A stretch of DNA of 64,000 nt from Apostichopus japonicus. Lineage: Eukaryota > Echinodermata > Holothuroidea > Aspidochirotida > Stichopodidae. The stretch is from positions 13,045,501 through 13,109,500 of the forward strand of contig NC_092568.1 in assembly GCF_037975245.1 (NCBI RefSeq), written 5' to 3'. Numbering within the stretch: the first letter of the stretch is position 1; every line of letters starts with the position of its first letter. The notes under the pieces are model-generated. The model worked only from the letters and a program-made list of their open reading frames with translations. It made no database searches and was not told the origin of the DNA. Positions 1-12,814 of this stretch are shown here, one piece after another. Position numbers and translations under genes: made by a program.

Positions 1-3000
1 TTTTAGATTATTTGAAGGGTCAATATCTTGAAAATGGAATAGTGATGGAAACAAGACCAGTATTCCAATATCGCAGTTTTGATTGGACTGTGAAATATCA
101 AGACTAATATTCTACCTAAACTTATCCTTAAAGTTTAACAGATCAAACAGGTTCCAATATGGCTGTAGTTGAGTATTGCATAAATGTTCTTCATTTTGCT
201 TACGTCCTCTCGGCTGCACAGTAAGGAGGAGAGGTAAAGAGACCTGTGTGAGTATGCCCAAGTCTCTTTCTTGCCTCTCCCATTTCACCATCTTGTAAAG
301 AATATCTTATCCATTTTCAACAATTTTGTATCCGCCAAATATTATTGCTACAGTTTCAATTTGATCTGCGTTAACGTTTCCTTTCTATCGGATGGTCTGA
401 TATTTTAATTTGTATCATCGGTGAAGGTTTGCTTCTAGAGATCTGTCCTGCTCCTCCTCCCGTGATATGTTTTATAGGTCAACCAGGTGATGGTTGTTTC
501 TTCATCTATCTTATCATCTTGAGGTGAGATTAATCGCCCTCAGGATATCAAATAGTCGCCAGCCCCCAGTGGTAGTCATCAAATATAACTATGTTTGGAA
601 AGGGAAGGTCTTTAAGTAGCTAAAGGAGTTTTTCATTACTTAGTTACTGATTCGCTTTAAGGGAAGTATGCTAGAAAACAGTAGAGCAGCAAAAACAACC
701 GCGAATGTTTTCCTAGGAACTGGTTAGCTAGGAGTCAAGGAAGTTTCTGAGAACGTGGGAGATTCTCAAGGCTGAGTCTGTGGGCGCATGGGTGCAATAT
801 CTCAGAGACTCATGAATCAAGATGACCTGAAATTACCTAAAAAAGTAAATGCCCTGTTTATTGGATTCATAGAGATGAGATATGTCATTGAACTGTGTTT
901 GCCCAAATCAGCTGTACAATTTATCCATGCATCAGAATCTTGTAGGATTGTTACATACCAGTGTCTGGTATGCCTGGTGAGTGTGATTTGACTGATAGTT
1001 TACAAATTGAGTGGCTCAGTAGGATAGATGTGGCACATACCTAAGTCAACATGTCTCTGCAGAGAGTTGCAGGAGGGGCACAGAAATTATTTAGGAGAGA
1101 CAGCATCAGATCTTGGACCAACTTATTGTCACAAATTACAGGTGCAGCATTTAATAACAAAGTGAGGTTGCAAAGTTCAAATGTTTGTTATTGGCTGGAT
1201 AGAGGATGTGTCCTCTCTCTGGGGAGATTAAATTTGGAAAGGGGGGTTGGGGTTGGCTGAGCAGGAGGAGGCAGCAAGATTAGGGATGGAGTACAGTTCA
1301 TTTCAGAGGAAAAGCCTATGGGTTTCTTGATTTGATCGAGTGTGATAATATTTTGAGCAACCCTAGAGAGGTATTGCAAACTTGGTGGCCCAATGCAAAT
1401 AGCTGCATGAAAGTGTGCAGCAGTTTCTATACACTTCCTGCCATATCTGTCAAAAGGGATTGGAAAAGCGAAAAAATGTAAGAAGATATGTAATTAAAAA
1501 CACTTATAGTGTTCCTCTCAAGATTCCATCGAGGGGATTTCAAGTTTTCTCAGTCATAAATGCAGAAACGCTCATGTTACTAGGAAAAAGGATGCGGAAG
1601 ATTAAATTTTCTTTGTCAATCAAGTCTCCCTTTCGTGTTTAACCTCTTCCTGCTGCAAAAGTCCATTGAGCCAAAGATATAATAAAGTTTGCTGTGTTTT
1701 GCTATCATGCTCCTCTCATAGATTGCACAGAAACAGTTTGCAAGTGGTTGCTAAGAAGGAACATCAGTTAGATGTTAAGTTGTGAGTCAAGTCTGGAAGG
1801 AGAAGCTACATTATAATCAATATAAGGAAGAGTGATCTATGGTAGAGAACTTTGGGGTGAAAATTAATAAACAATGTTGACTTAGTGGAGTGGCCAAATT
1901 GTCCATTGAATATTTCTTGGATTTTCAAGGAGATCTACTTTAGTATCTTTAACCTCCTACTTTATTTACATTTAGAAATACTTAAAAAATTTAGAATACC
2001 CTTCTTAATAAAACAAGCTTCTTAAAGAAATTTATGCTTCTGTTGGTCACTCTCAAGGAATCCAATTTTGTCACTTAGGTGTTAGTTTCAACTTCAAATA
2101 CAAAAGAAGGAAATGGAAAAATATTTGAGGTTTTATGGCAACCTGTTAAGAGGATGTGAAGTATTTTAACCAGTGTTTGGGAGAAGAGGGCTTCACATGA
2201 CTAATGCTGGCTCAGGTTAGGATGAACTTACTATCTTGTAATTTATGATGAGTATCGACTGTCGAAGTAGTTGGCTTGAATTGAATCTTTTTAAAGGATA
2301 TTAATATGAATTATTATTTTACATTGTCCAGTTACTAATAGCAAAGACAATAGGAATGTAAATTAATGAACAGAGATATTACTCCCTTCTCCCTTCACTG
2401 TCACTTGGTGATTTACACTGGTAACAGGTATCACGGCTGTTAAAGCTATAATTTGTGTTAAAGTAACCGTGGTCTGTATGTACTCTAAAGCGTTCAAGGA
2501 GAGCAGTCAGGTACCAAGATCATAGCTGAAATGATGCCATCTGGCATAAATTTTAAAAGGTTTGCAAATGAAACAAAACGTTGAATTAAATTTTTGGATG
2601 CAAACTTGGTTTGAAATCGGTTACAACTCAACGTAAAATACAGTTGAAGTTGTTATCAGGTAGTTAATTGTTATCTGTAGTTAAGCAAGTTGAGAATTTG
2701 GGTAATGTAAAGAAGCATAGATATCGTAACATCGATTTACTTTCAGCCACTGCTTTCTCAGGGAACTCTATTAAATTAGGCTTAATGATTTGATCATATC
2801 GTTGGTAACATTTCCCCCTCGTTTGGATTGCTGGGATGATTGAGTTGGTGTCATGTGGAGATACTTTAGGCTCAAAACACACACAAAAGAGAAGAGCTTA
2901 AGTAAACTATTACCAACGCATCAGCTCAAGATGGACGTGGGGCCCTAAACAAATAGGTATGACTAGCCAGGAGAAGAGATAGCAAAAATTGTCATCCATC

Positions 3001-5217
3001 AGTCACAGCTAATTACTACAGATGGAACTGACAAATGCCTTTGTAAACTCTTCGGGGAAGAATTTTCTCCTGGGTTAATCTCAGAGAGTGTCCACGCATT
3101 GCCTACGACGAAGTGATTTATAGTGCACGTTACAATCGTAACAGTATCCTCGGAACAAATAAGTTCCATTATCTTTCAAAATCTTGCAGAGTTGTTTTAA
3201 AATTGATTTTTCTTTTTCAATATCTTGTGACTCATTCTTTCATTAACACTGATTGGTCATAACAACTTGCTTATATTTTTGTACTCCTCAAGTTAAACAA
3301 GGCTGGATTGTTGACGGCTGGTTTACATGTTACCGTGGTAATGCTTCAATAAATCCAGAGAGTAAATGAAAAAATTGGCGCAGCGTCGAAGCCATGTTGT
3401 GATCAAAGTCAAACAGCCTGCCATCGTAATGGTACAAATCATTCCGTGGTTTCATTTTGACTCGATGAAAGTAGCTTTTAATGTGTATCATGTGAGTAGG
3501 TTTTGTTAGTCGTTAAATCTCCAAGCGGGGTAGAAGAGTCCCTGTTATGTCATAATCACCAATAGTTGAAAGTCATCATTTTGTCATTAGCGACTGTTTT
3601 TGATATACAAGGATGACTTTTTGATTTCTTCTACTTGTTGCTGGTGATGGTATAGTGCAGTGTCTACTTGTGATAGCACATTGTACTGCCCTCTATATTT
3701 GGTTTCCCTCAGAATTTTTGAAAGGTAGCTGTAAGCGGAAGCTAGCACTCCTTCTCAGGGAGTAATAATTTATGACGACATGTTAAATTCTACTATTGCA
3801 GTTAAGCTACTTGATTTTACAAACTTCACAAACTGCCCTCTTCTGAACTAAATCCTGTAAAGGGCTCACATAGCTCAAGTACATAGGTCTTGACAAGTGG
3901 AAAATCAAGAATGTTCCTGTCCCATTAGTTGACAAAACTCACACCCTGAGAAGGTTAAATATAAATACCGAATCCTTATAAAACAGACGATTCCGTTTGC
4001 ACAATGCTAGCAAGGTATTTAATATGCAATGCCAACAGGTCTATGTCAAAGTTCAAACTAGCATTTAACAATGAAGAGAAGAGGTTATAATCAAATATAT
4101 TCGTTACTCCAAAAGAAACCTTCATTTGTCGAAAAGGAGAGTGGCTTTGTTTGGATTATTGCAATCTCATTTTGAGTAAATAATCCGTTAATCATTTGGC
4201 TAACTTGCAGACCAAACATAAAAAGCTGATTGAACTTTAGGTTTCTTCACTTTGCCATTTTGTGTACTATTTTAGCAATTTCCCCCATCGTGGAAAGACA
4301 TGAATATTTTTCAGAAGATGTTCAACCATCTTTCATTTTAAATTATGATTGGCAATACCCTGAATTTTGCCATGTCTTTTCTTTTCTTTTTTTTGGTCAA
4401 TCTTATTGATGAAAGGGTCTTTGTCCTTTAAAACTGACATGGTACACTTTAGAAAGAGTTCATATGTAAAATATCATGTGTTATGGAAAAGCTTTGACGT
4501 CTATTGAAGCGATTAGGGTACTCAGCATGGTATAGGTTTGGGCGATTAATAAGCCCTTGGAATAGCATAGGCATATCAGCATTCTTTCTTAATTGACGAT
4601 CTAGCTCTTTGATTACATATTTAATTCCTTCTCCCTGTGTTAATGCTTAGCTAAGTGTTAAGATTGACAGGCCAGAGGTAGAAGGTAGCCTTGTCAATAG
4701 AAATGAGAATACAGTCAATATAAAACAACTCATGAAGTATGTCAACTAGATGACGAGCAATTAAACTCTGATCAAAGATCTGTCACGACTTATTTATGCG
4801 ACACTGATCGTTAACAACCGTGAGCAAAGAACGAGAAGAAGTTAAAATCATAACTAAAAATTTGTCTTTATGAAATATAGTCCTGAAGAAAAGACAAAAA
4901 CAGACCGGTGGAAAGTTTTTATGAAAATTGGTCATCCTGTGATTGGTTAATGTACTGTGGAAATGTAATTTAGTCTGCACTTTTTTTTAGCCATGTTGAA
5001 CAAAAGAGAATTGCATGTCAATTAAGTATTGAGCTGTTAATAATAAAAAGTGACAAACTGATTCAAATCATTTGCAAGTACTTTAACTGTTTGTTACGAC
5101 GCATGGACAGACTCATCACAAATGTGTTGGTTTCTTAGAGTAGAAGTGACGTCAAGTGAAGTAGAGGAAAATTTGTAGAGTAGATCTGGAATAGACAGCA
5201 ATATGGAGAGACAGCAA

Positions 5218-5450
5218 TATGGAGTCATAAATATAGCATGCTAGTAACAGCATTAAGTAACAGCTAGTAACACATACTAGTACCCCATGTAGTGTAGCAC
5301 ATGTAGTAGCACATGCACTACTAGTAGCACTAGTAGCTATAGTAGCACAGCTAGTTACACATGCTAGTAACAGCATGCTAGTAACAGTATTAATAAATGA
5401 AAGCAGTGTGGAGAGAAGTCATGAATATAGCACGCTAGTAACAGCATTCA
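5218..5450. repeat. Degenerate CTAGTAACA / CTAGTAGCA tandem cluster
   Basis: Variants of GCTAGTAACA and ACTAGTAGCAC recur about a dozen times, some in inverted order because CTAG and TACTAGTA are palindromic. The phrase AATATAGCA-GCTAGTAACAGCATT occurs at both ends (near 5230 and 5425). Confidence 0.7.
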
Positions 5451-8400
5451 TAATGAAGTTGATTTAATTTACATCAGAATCCATCTCGTATGTACATTCC
5501 CACAATAAATATTGTTAGTGTCATGAAAGATGTTCAGCAAAGCAAGAGCAAATATCAATACTGAATATAGGCATGCTGCACATTCATAACAGATATACTA
5601 TGCTTTTAGCATATAATTTGTCATTGTCACTCACAATTTCATGTAGCTTGTAGTTTGAAATGTTAGTGTGTATGGTAATCATCATTACACTATGGGAGTA
5701 TGGGTATTGCACATCCCATACCCATACCATACCACTTATTTACAGGACATGTTTTCTGCTTTCACATGTTTATAAGTATGCCAAATTAAGCAACTAAAAT
5801 GATCAGTTGTACGTTACCCAAACATACATCAATGTAATGATTATTAAATTTGAATATACAAGTACCTGTGATAAGGCCATTCGTTTTCTAGGTTGGTGGA
5901 GGGAGGGGGTTGGAAATTGTTGTTGACACCATCGTTGACAACATTTCAGCTACATATGTTGAGTGTGATTGGTATTGTCTATTGTATTTGACCATACCAA
6001 CTTAGTTTACTATTTGACTGTACTATATTTCTGACTTAAGATCATCTTCATCCATAAGAATTAATAAGAAGGTAAGTAAGCAGCAGTCTTTATGACTCCA
6101 GAAGTTTTTGTCAAATTTAATGTTATGAAATGCAAAAGTGGTCAAATCACATAGATTAGTTAGAATGAAGGATGAATATCAGTTTCATGGTTTGATAAAA
6201 ATGATGGTTTGAAAAAAAGGTTGAAACTGAACAGAACATACAGCTTATAATTATCCATCTCAGACCTCCTGAATCTCAACTGTTTCAGTTTCCTCTCCCC
6301 ATACTCTCTCCCCCCCCCCCCCTCCTAGCTGTCAACCTCTAAGAGCTCTATACTTTAAAGAGGACATAGTTCCTCATAGCAAGAGGATGTCAGGCACCTT
6401 TCAGCAGAGAACTATTTGAATACTGACTGTGTACTGTTTCAACTCATGTCCTGTGGGGAATGGCTTGGCAAACAAATACTCCACACACATACCCCTGAAG
6501 AGTTACTTAATTGGAAAGGTCATCCCCAATTGAAATCTTTCCGTGACTGGTGGAAACTGAAATGAATTTTACATCAATCTGGGAAGAGATTTCTTATACT
6601 TTTAATATCATGGAGCATCCTTTAAGTTTTGTCATGAGATTGTACTCAACCAAGCTGAAAAAGATGTCTACAGTGAGGATTATTACCAATCCAAGACTTT
6701 GGTCTAGCCCTCGCGGACAGGGAAGGTATAGTTAATTGTTTCCAAAAGTCGAGGCAGTGAGTGATAGAAGAGGTTTCTCGATATCCAGGAGGATGGTGCA
6801 CACAGCAGGATCGTCTCCAACGAGGCCCTCGAGTGGGTCCAATTATAAAATACAAATGTCAGTAATGAGATACACAAAGTATTTCCTTTTGCCAAACGAT
6901 GATCGCCAAGCGAGCATATTCTGTTAGTGTAGTAGTGTAGCTATTTTTATCATGGGATGGTTGTTTAAGTACAACTCTTTATTGATGTTTCCTGCTGAGG
7001 ATGCAAATAGCATAGCATTCGACAAACTGATGTTCATTTCTGTAATAAATAGGGGTGGGGGGGGGGGGAGTTCTCTCAGAAAAAAAGAGTAAGATACATG
7101 AGGATTGGTTATCTGTATGTCTTCATTTATCAGTATCTACCATCTTGAAAAGTGACTTGATTAAACTTTAAAAGGATGGAAGAAGTAATCATGCTATCAG
7201 TTCAGATCTTGTGTGTTACCTCATAATTAAGTTGTGTGTGTTATGGTATCCACTGTTTATTTACAAGAGGTGTCAAGTGCACTAATTCTTAAAACAGTTA
7301 ATACAGCAAAGACCTATCTCCAATCAGGCAAGCTCCTCTACGATCACATTTTTTTTTTATCCAGTTTCCTTCAGCAAATTCCGTTTTCCTTGACAGTATT
7401 TCCAGTAGACTTGTTCCTTTGAAACCCTACAAATCCCCCTCTTGATATCTGAACAATATCAACTACGACAATTGACTGCACAAGGATGGGAAATATTGGT
7501 GTGAAGAGGCTGTTTACAACAAAAGTGTTTTCTAAACGTTATCCCTCTTGTGATTGGAGACTAGGACACTGTTAATTCATTCAAACCTCAAGTGGGGTTA
7601 CTCTAATACCTCAAGAGAAGGCTTAGGGCTACTAGAGTGATCCATTCATTGTTAAGAACAACAAGGGAGAATAGGAATCAATGTAGTCCAGGATTTCTCA
7701 TCTCTTAATGCTTTTAAAGTCATGAATGGATCAGGGAGGTGTGTTACTGACAAGCCAACCACGATTTGAAAGAGTCCCTTCCGTACCAATTACTGATTCA
7801 TTGTGGCCCTTTATCCTGTGTGGCCTCGCCTTGAAACCTATGATACCCTCATGGTAAAAGGATCACTGGAAATAATGCAATTACATTTAAGCTTTTATTT
7901 ATAAGCTACCTTCCTCTCAGTGTCTTTTTTCTTAGGCTTCCTATTCAAGAATTAGTGTAGTAAAGACTGATATAACCTAAATTGATTCCTTATGGCCATG
8001 AGTAAGCCAATTTTACAAACGCTTTTCAACCTAAGCCAGAATTACACTATTATAAAGCTCGCAGCAGACCCATTATGAATGGATCTGAGCTTTTGTTAGA
8101 TTTAATGAACAGAAAACTTGAAATGATTGCTTAGTTGGCATGGCTAGTATCAGTGCATACAGCTGATACAGTTAATGTGTTTGTTCAGTACACCTCAATA
8201 TAATTGATTGCCTGGTTATTACCCATTAGCAGTTAATAAGTTGTAGCCAATAAGTCAGGATGAGACCCATAATTGATAGGTTTGTTCTCAAGTTCAGCTG
8301 CGCTTTTCAAACCATTTCTGTATCTTTAGGAGCAGGCTCATCCATCTTCAGTCTCTCATTTCCATCACCGTCGCCCGACATGTTACAGATGATGTCTGCC

Positions 8401-9663
8401 GATACTTGTACAGGAAATGTCTCTGGAGTACCTACTTATCCTCTGACATTCTCTCTAACCTTTGAGGCAAAATATGAAGACAGGATTAGAAAAGTGTGCA
8501 TGGATGCAAGCTAAAGAGGGACATTTTCTGCCCAACCCTACCCCTCCCCCCCCCCCCATCGTTGATACATATAAGTTTATGAATGCCAGAATATTAACAT
8601 TGCATGAGACAAAAATTCATACATAAACCCGTTTCAGCAACGTTCAGAACAAAATTAGCTTTTGTTAAAGCTTACTGTCAACATCATACTCAATACGTAG
8701 TAAGTTCAAATCAGATGTGATGTAAGTGTGATCATGTGATGTAAGCTATGCACCTCATATCTAAAATGATAAAGGAACGACACTCTTAGGCAACTATCCG
8801 CCCCAAACCCCCCCCCCCCCCCTTCCTGAGTTCTTGTCAATATAATATTCACCCTCAAATTATTAGCTCCCTAAAATATGTAACCATATTGTTACAGCAT
8901 ATGTGTAAAATGTCTCTTTGTTAGTGATTCTTGTAAGCCTTTGGCTATTCAGCCCATCTTGTATTTATCTGCCCCATCAACCATGAACATACAGGAGTGC
9001 ATAAATAGTTTACATGCAGCAGTAATGGTCAATTTGATTCAGTGCATGGCATTAACAAGTGGGCTTGCCAACCTTGTGCCTCTCTTCCTGCCAAAATGTT
9101 GACTGTAGAAAAAGTGCATGGCCTTTATTAGGGAAAATGTGGATGTAGCTCATATTAAATTAATTTAATTAAATGCATGTTGGGCTACTCTCGACCACTG
9201 GGCAGGAAAGGTCATTTAGAGGTCACTACAGGTCATTATTTGAAATTTTTCAAAATGTATCTCCTCTTTCCCAGAAGAACACATATTCTTGAAAGTTGGT
9301 CATAATGTTTCTTTGGGTAGTACTTGTTTTGGGTGTACAAGCACTTTTGGAGCCAATGTCATCTAAGGTAATTAGATGTCAAAACATGGAAATCTTTTAA
9401 GCAGTGTGTGAAGTGATCTTGAATGCTCATTCATTTGCATTAACTCAAAGTTTGAGTTATGACACCATTGGTGCTCTAGTTTTCTGCATTGACTTTGAAT
9501 AACGTTGTAACAGCAGTGAAGTTCATGTTTGGGAGTGGGGACGAAAAGGAGTTCTTTGTTCAATCATAAGGTCCCGAGTATGTCGTCCAGTTACAGAGTT
9601 GTTGACAATTCATAATTATGGATGTTAAAAAAAATATGAATCTAAGAGACTGACTTCAGTCTT

Positions 9664-9724
9664 AGCTTGCGGCTTTGATAAGCCAATTATGGCTTCTTCG
9701 CGAGTTCCTGCTTACAGGAGGATC
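9664..9724. repeat. Dispersed short repeat, copy 1
   Basis: It shares AGCTTGCG, then AAGCC, then ATGGCTTCTT, CGCGAGTTCCTGCTT and GGA-GATC with the copy at 31798-31858. The pairing of two such copies 22 kb apart indicates an interspersed element. Confidence 0.55.
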
Positions 9725-10218
9725 TAAAATATCCATGAATAACTCTGTGCCATTCATGGATCCGCATGCAGCAGTACAGCTTATGCTAATTACATGATGG
9801 GATTTGTGTTGTGATTGTGGTCGATCAAGTGAATGGTGTTTCTGTTAGTGTCATGCAACAATGATCACAAAGGATTTTAGAAGGAGTGATCGCAGACAGT
9901 AATTAAGTTGAGTCTAGCCCTTGTTCAGATTGTTTTCAGTATTGTCATATTATGGTCACTTATGTTCAAACAAATTTCTGTTGCAACCTTCAGCACATTT
10001 AAAGCATTACCCTTTTGATGTGGTATTGAATGCTTTACTGTCAATACATAATCTCAACTTTTGTGGGAATTTTCCTTGAAAATATTTGAAAACAGAATTA
10101 AGGTACAAATTGAGGGATATTGATGAAAGTAAAGCATACCTACCTAGTCTCTCCAAGATGTTTGGATAGATTCATATGATATTCTTCTCCATGGGTTTAT
10201 TTGGTCATCCAAATGTTT

Positions 10219-10286
10219 GGGTAAAGACTTAAGGATTTCGTATGACGTTATAGGGTAAAGACTAAAGGATTTTGTATGATGTTATA
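10219..10286. repeat. 34-bp tandem duplication
   Basis: GGGTAAAGACTTAAGGATTT plus CGTATGACGTTATA is repeated at 10253-10286 with three or so substitutions. Confidence 0.8.
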
Positions 10287-10625
10287 GGTGTTGAAGAGTT
10301 CCATCTATCGTCAGAAGGTCTACGGTACATTTGCCATGAAAATCAATGGATGAAGCAGAGTAATCTCACTGCTTTTTCTGGGATGAGTTGTTTTCTACGT
10401 AATCAGCTTAATTGATGGAGCGTCAATAGCCGATGATGACAAGTTGGTGTGCAAACTCAATAGGATAAATGACTTAGGTCTAAAAGCATGTGGATGCTTC
10501 CCTAGTGGGTCTCTTTTAATCAGAGTCAATACTTGGATTTCAACCACAAAGCCTCCTCCCTTGGTTTTCACTGTGACTCTCAGTTTGAATAGCTGTGACC
10601 AATATAGCAGTTGAAATTCCCTGGA

Positions 10626-10649
10626 CGTGACTGGCAGCTGTCAGTCACG
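10626..10649. repeat. 24-bp near-perfect palindrome
   Basis: CGTGACTGGCAG and CTGTCAGTCACG are inverse complements with one mismatch. Confidence 0.8.
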
Positions 10650-11641
10650 ACCCCTAATCCAGCAGTTCTCTCTCCTATTCAGAGGATATGGGGGGTTTGT
10701 CAATGGGATCTGTTACAGACAGTGACTGCTTTGCCTCAGCTGACTCAGCAGCAACAAAACAAGTAGGCCAGGGACTGTAGGTTCCCATTTGTGATGTGCA
10801 TTCGCTGTGATGATATTGGATGGAGTATTTGTACATATGGATCTTTACAGAACCTTTAGGATTTGTGATGTTCTCTCAGAGTAAGGAATCAAAAGCTTAT
10901 ATTTTTCATTGATCCTTTTTTCACCTTCAATGTACTTTTGCTCTCATTTTTTTTATTTTAATAATTGTGATCCAAATTTCTGCTTTTACCGTTGTTGTTT
11001 TCTTTTGGGAATAATGAGTGTTGATTGGCCTGGTTTATTTGTTTTTTATCTCTGACCTGGATTTGATATTTCTGTAACACAGCTGCATTGTTCTACTTTG
11101 TTTGGCTATACTAAGATTACTCATCTGATTTCCCAGAGCAGTTATTAAATTGTTTTTTTTTTTTCAAATGATGTACATTGATGCTTTTCTCTGTTATTGT
11201 TGTTTCTATCAAATTGTCCCAGAGGTGGTGTATTGTTGATACAGGATGGAACTTTCACATTCATTCTGCTTTCAAAGTTTTGTGCTTAAGTCTCCATTTC
11301 TCAGAATTTTAATCAAAAGAAAAGAGAAGAAACCCACTATCATCCTATATGTCGCTAGTTTGCATCATATCAACCCCCTGGGCCCTCCCTCCCCCACAAT
11401 GTAAGGAATTAAATCTGGGATTGGGGCACTGCCATTTTGTAAACTTGTGATTTCATAGAGCCACAAGTTAGTACAATGTTGAACTCTCCCTCAGTTTTTA
11501 TTTTCCTATTTGTAGGTGAATGCAAACAGTATTCAAAGTAAACAAATATATACCAGTATAAGGTCAAGATGCTGAACAAATTTTGAAATTATTTTGTTGG
11601 TAGAGCACAGGATAGCTATTCTAAGGCTGTATGTTTAGAAG

Positions 11642-11694
11642 TAATTTGAAGTAATTTCTTCTCTAATAAATCTACTTCAAATTACTTCAAATTA
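11642..11694. repeat. Inverted repeat, 16-bp perfect arms
   Basis: TAATTTGAAGTAATTT (11642-11657) and AAATTACTTCAAATTA (11679-11694) are exact inverses with a 21-base spacer. Confidence 0.85.
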
Positions 11695-12624
11695 ACTAGT
11701 GATAATTGGAAGTTTGAAACCTTTACATTGATGAAAGTAATTTGCATTTTGGTCTTCTATCTTTTGAGTTTGAGAATGCAAGTGTGTTGTAAATATCAGT
11801 GGTGTTGTAAATACACTGTGGGTATGTGCTACTGTTGGTACACTGCCGATACCCAGTATGTTGAGTATAATAATGAAATATTGATTGCGTTTGCAACTTA
11901 CGGATAAGAGTGAGACGTTTCCGCTGAAGCGGTACATTCTCTTGTACTATTGCATAAATGAAATTCATTGTTTTTGGAATTAAGCTGTTAAAATACCTTT
12001 CATCATAACAAGGTCAAATACACTAAACATAGTTCACTCCCTGTAGTGCATATCACTCAACCCAGCAAAGCTGTGATATTTTGTTCCTCTTTTAGCTTAT
12101 AAAAAACAGCTGCTGGTAACCAAATCCTGTTGCTTAAATCTCAAGGTCCATCACAATTGGTGATGCTTCCGATTTAACACCGCCCAATTAAGTACATTCT
12201 GATGAAATACATTGTAAGGTACCACATAGTTACCAATACCATCCTCTGGTGGAAATTTGAGTAGAGTTAAAATAGTTAGGGCAAGCCATCAGTGTATTCT
12301 TCAACATAATTATTTCTGATGAACACTGCAGTATGTCATGCAACTCACTGCTCCTCGCAGCTGTTTCTAACCCCAAATGCTTGTTTTTTGAAACTGCATC
12401 ATACACTTGGAAGCAATATTTGATAATAAAAACTAATAAGAGCTTCAGATTAGTTATCCATTTAAAAGAAAGCTTTTCACTCTTATGTAACGAATGATTG
12501 ATTAGTACTTGAGATGATTAAAGTGAACAGGTTAATGATATGTCATCAGTTCTCTTGTGGATGTTAATGAATATACATATATATATATGTATATATAATT
12601 GGCAATATTTTACTCTTTCTACAG

Positions 12625-12814
12625 GGCTGCACAGAAGCTTAACCTGAGTTCAAAAAAGAAGAGGAAACAGGAAGAGCCTTTACCGCCACCAGCTCCTGAC
12701 CCTCCACCATTTCCAACCAACTTTTCAGACATCATCAGACTGACACCGCCTCCTCCACCACCGTCTCTCCTCAAAAATGTTGGAAGGGTGAAAGAAAACC
12801 CTGGAGTTGGAAAG
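12625..12814 (+). CDS. KIF26: KIF26 exon: AAQKLNLSS linker just before the motor domain
   Basis: The acceptor follows TTTCTACAG and the donor is AAAG/GTTTGT. The exon enters at the third base of an Arg codon and leaves in phase 0. It encodes [14 protein letters not shown], then a proline-rich stretch, then a segment like the vertebrate LLRAVNKVKDTPGLGK block. Vertebrate KIF26 proteins carry the same [11 protein letters not shown] block directly before the motor. The upstream exon must end with two bases of the Arg codon and was not located. A TATACATATA-type microsatellite sits about 30 to 55 bases upstream of the acceptor. Confidence 0.93.

Larger units (their letters stand above)
1..12624. 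other. Upstream region, no exon recognised
   Basis: This AT-rich stretch is either upstream intron or 5' flank of KIF26. I looked for the cysteine-rich N-terminal KIF26 motifs and found none. Short open frames are scattered without conserved motifs or good splice borders. It holds C or G homopolymers (near 6309, 7054, 8546, 8808), the CTAGTAACA cluster at 5218-5450, one dispersed repeat copy, and small palindromes. Confidence 0.6.

Noticed and set aside
1415-1495. CHICQKGLEKRK segment resembling the KIF26 N-terminal C-x2-C motif
   Set aside because: The similarity is only a few residues. The conserved residues that should precede RCDIC are absent, although a GTAAGA donor follows.
8260-8514. 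Ser/Pro-rich open frame as a possible upstream KIF26 exon
   Set aside because: An acceptor-like CTTTAG precedes GAGCAGGC, but there is no good donor and no match to the cysteine-rich N-terminal motifs of the family.
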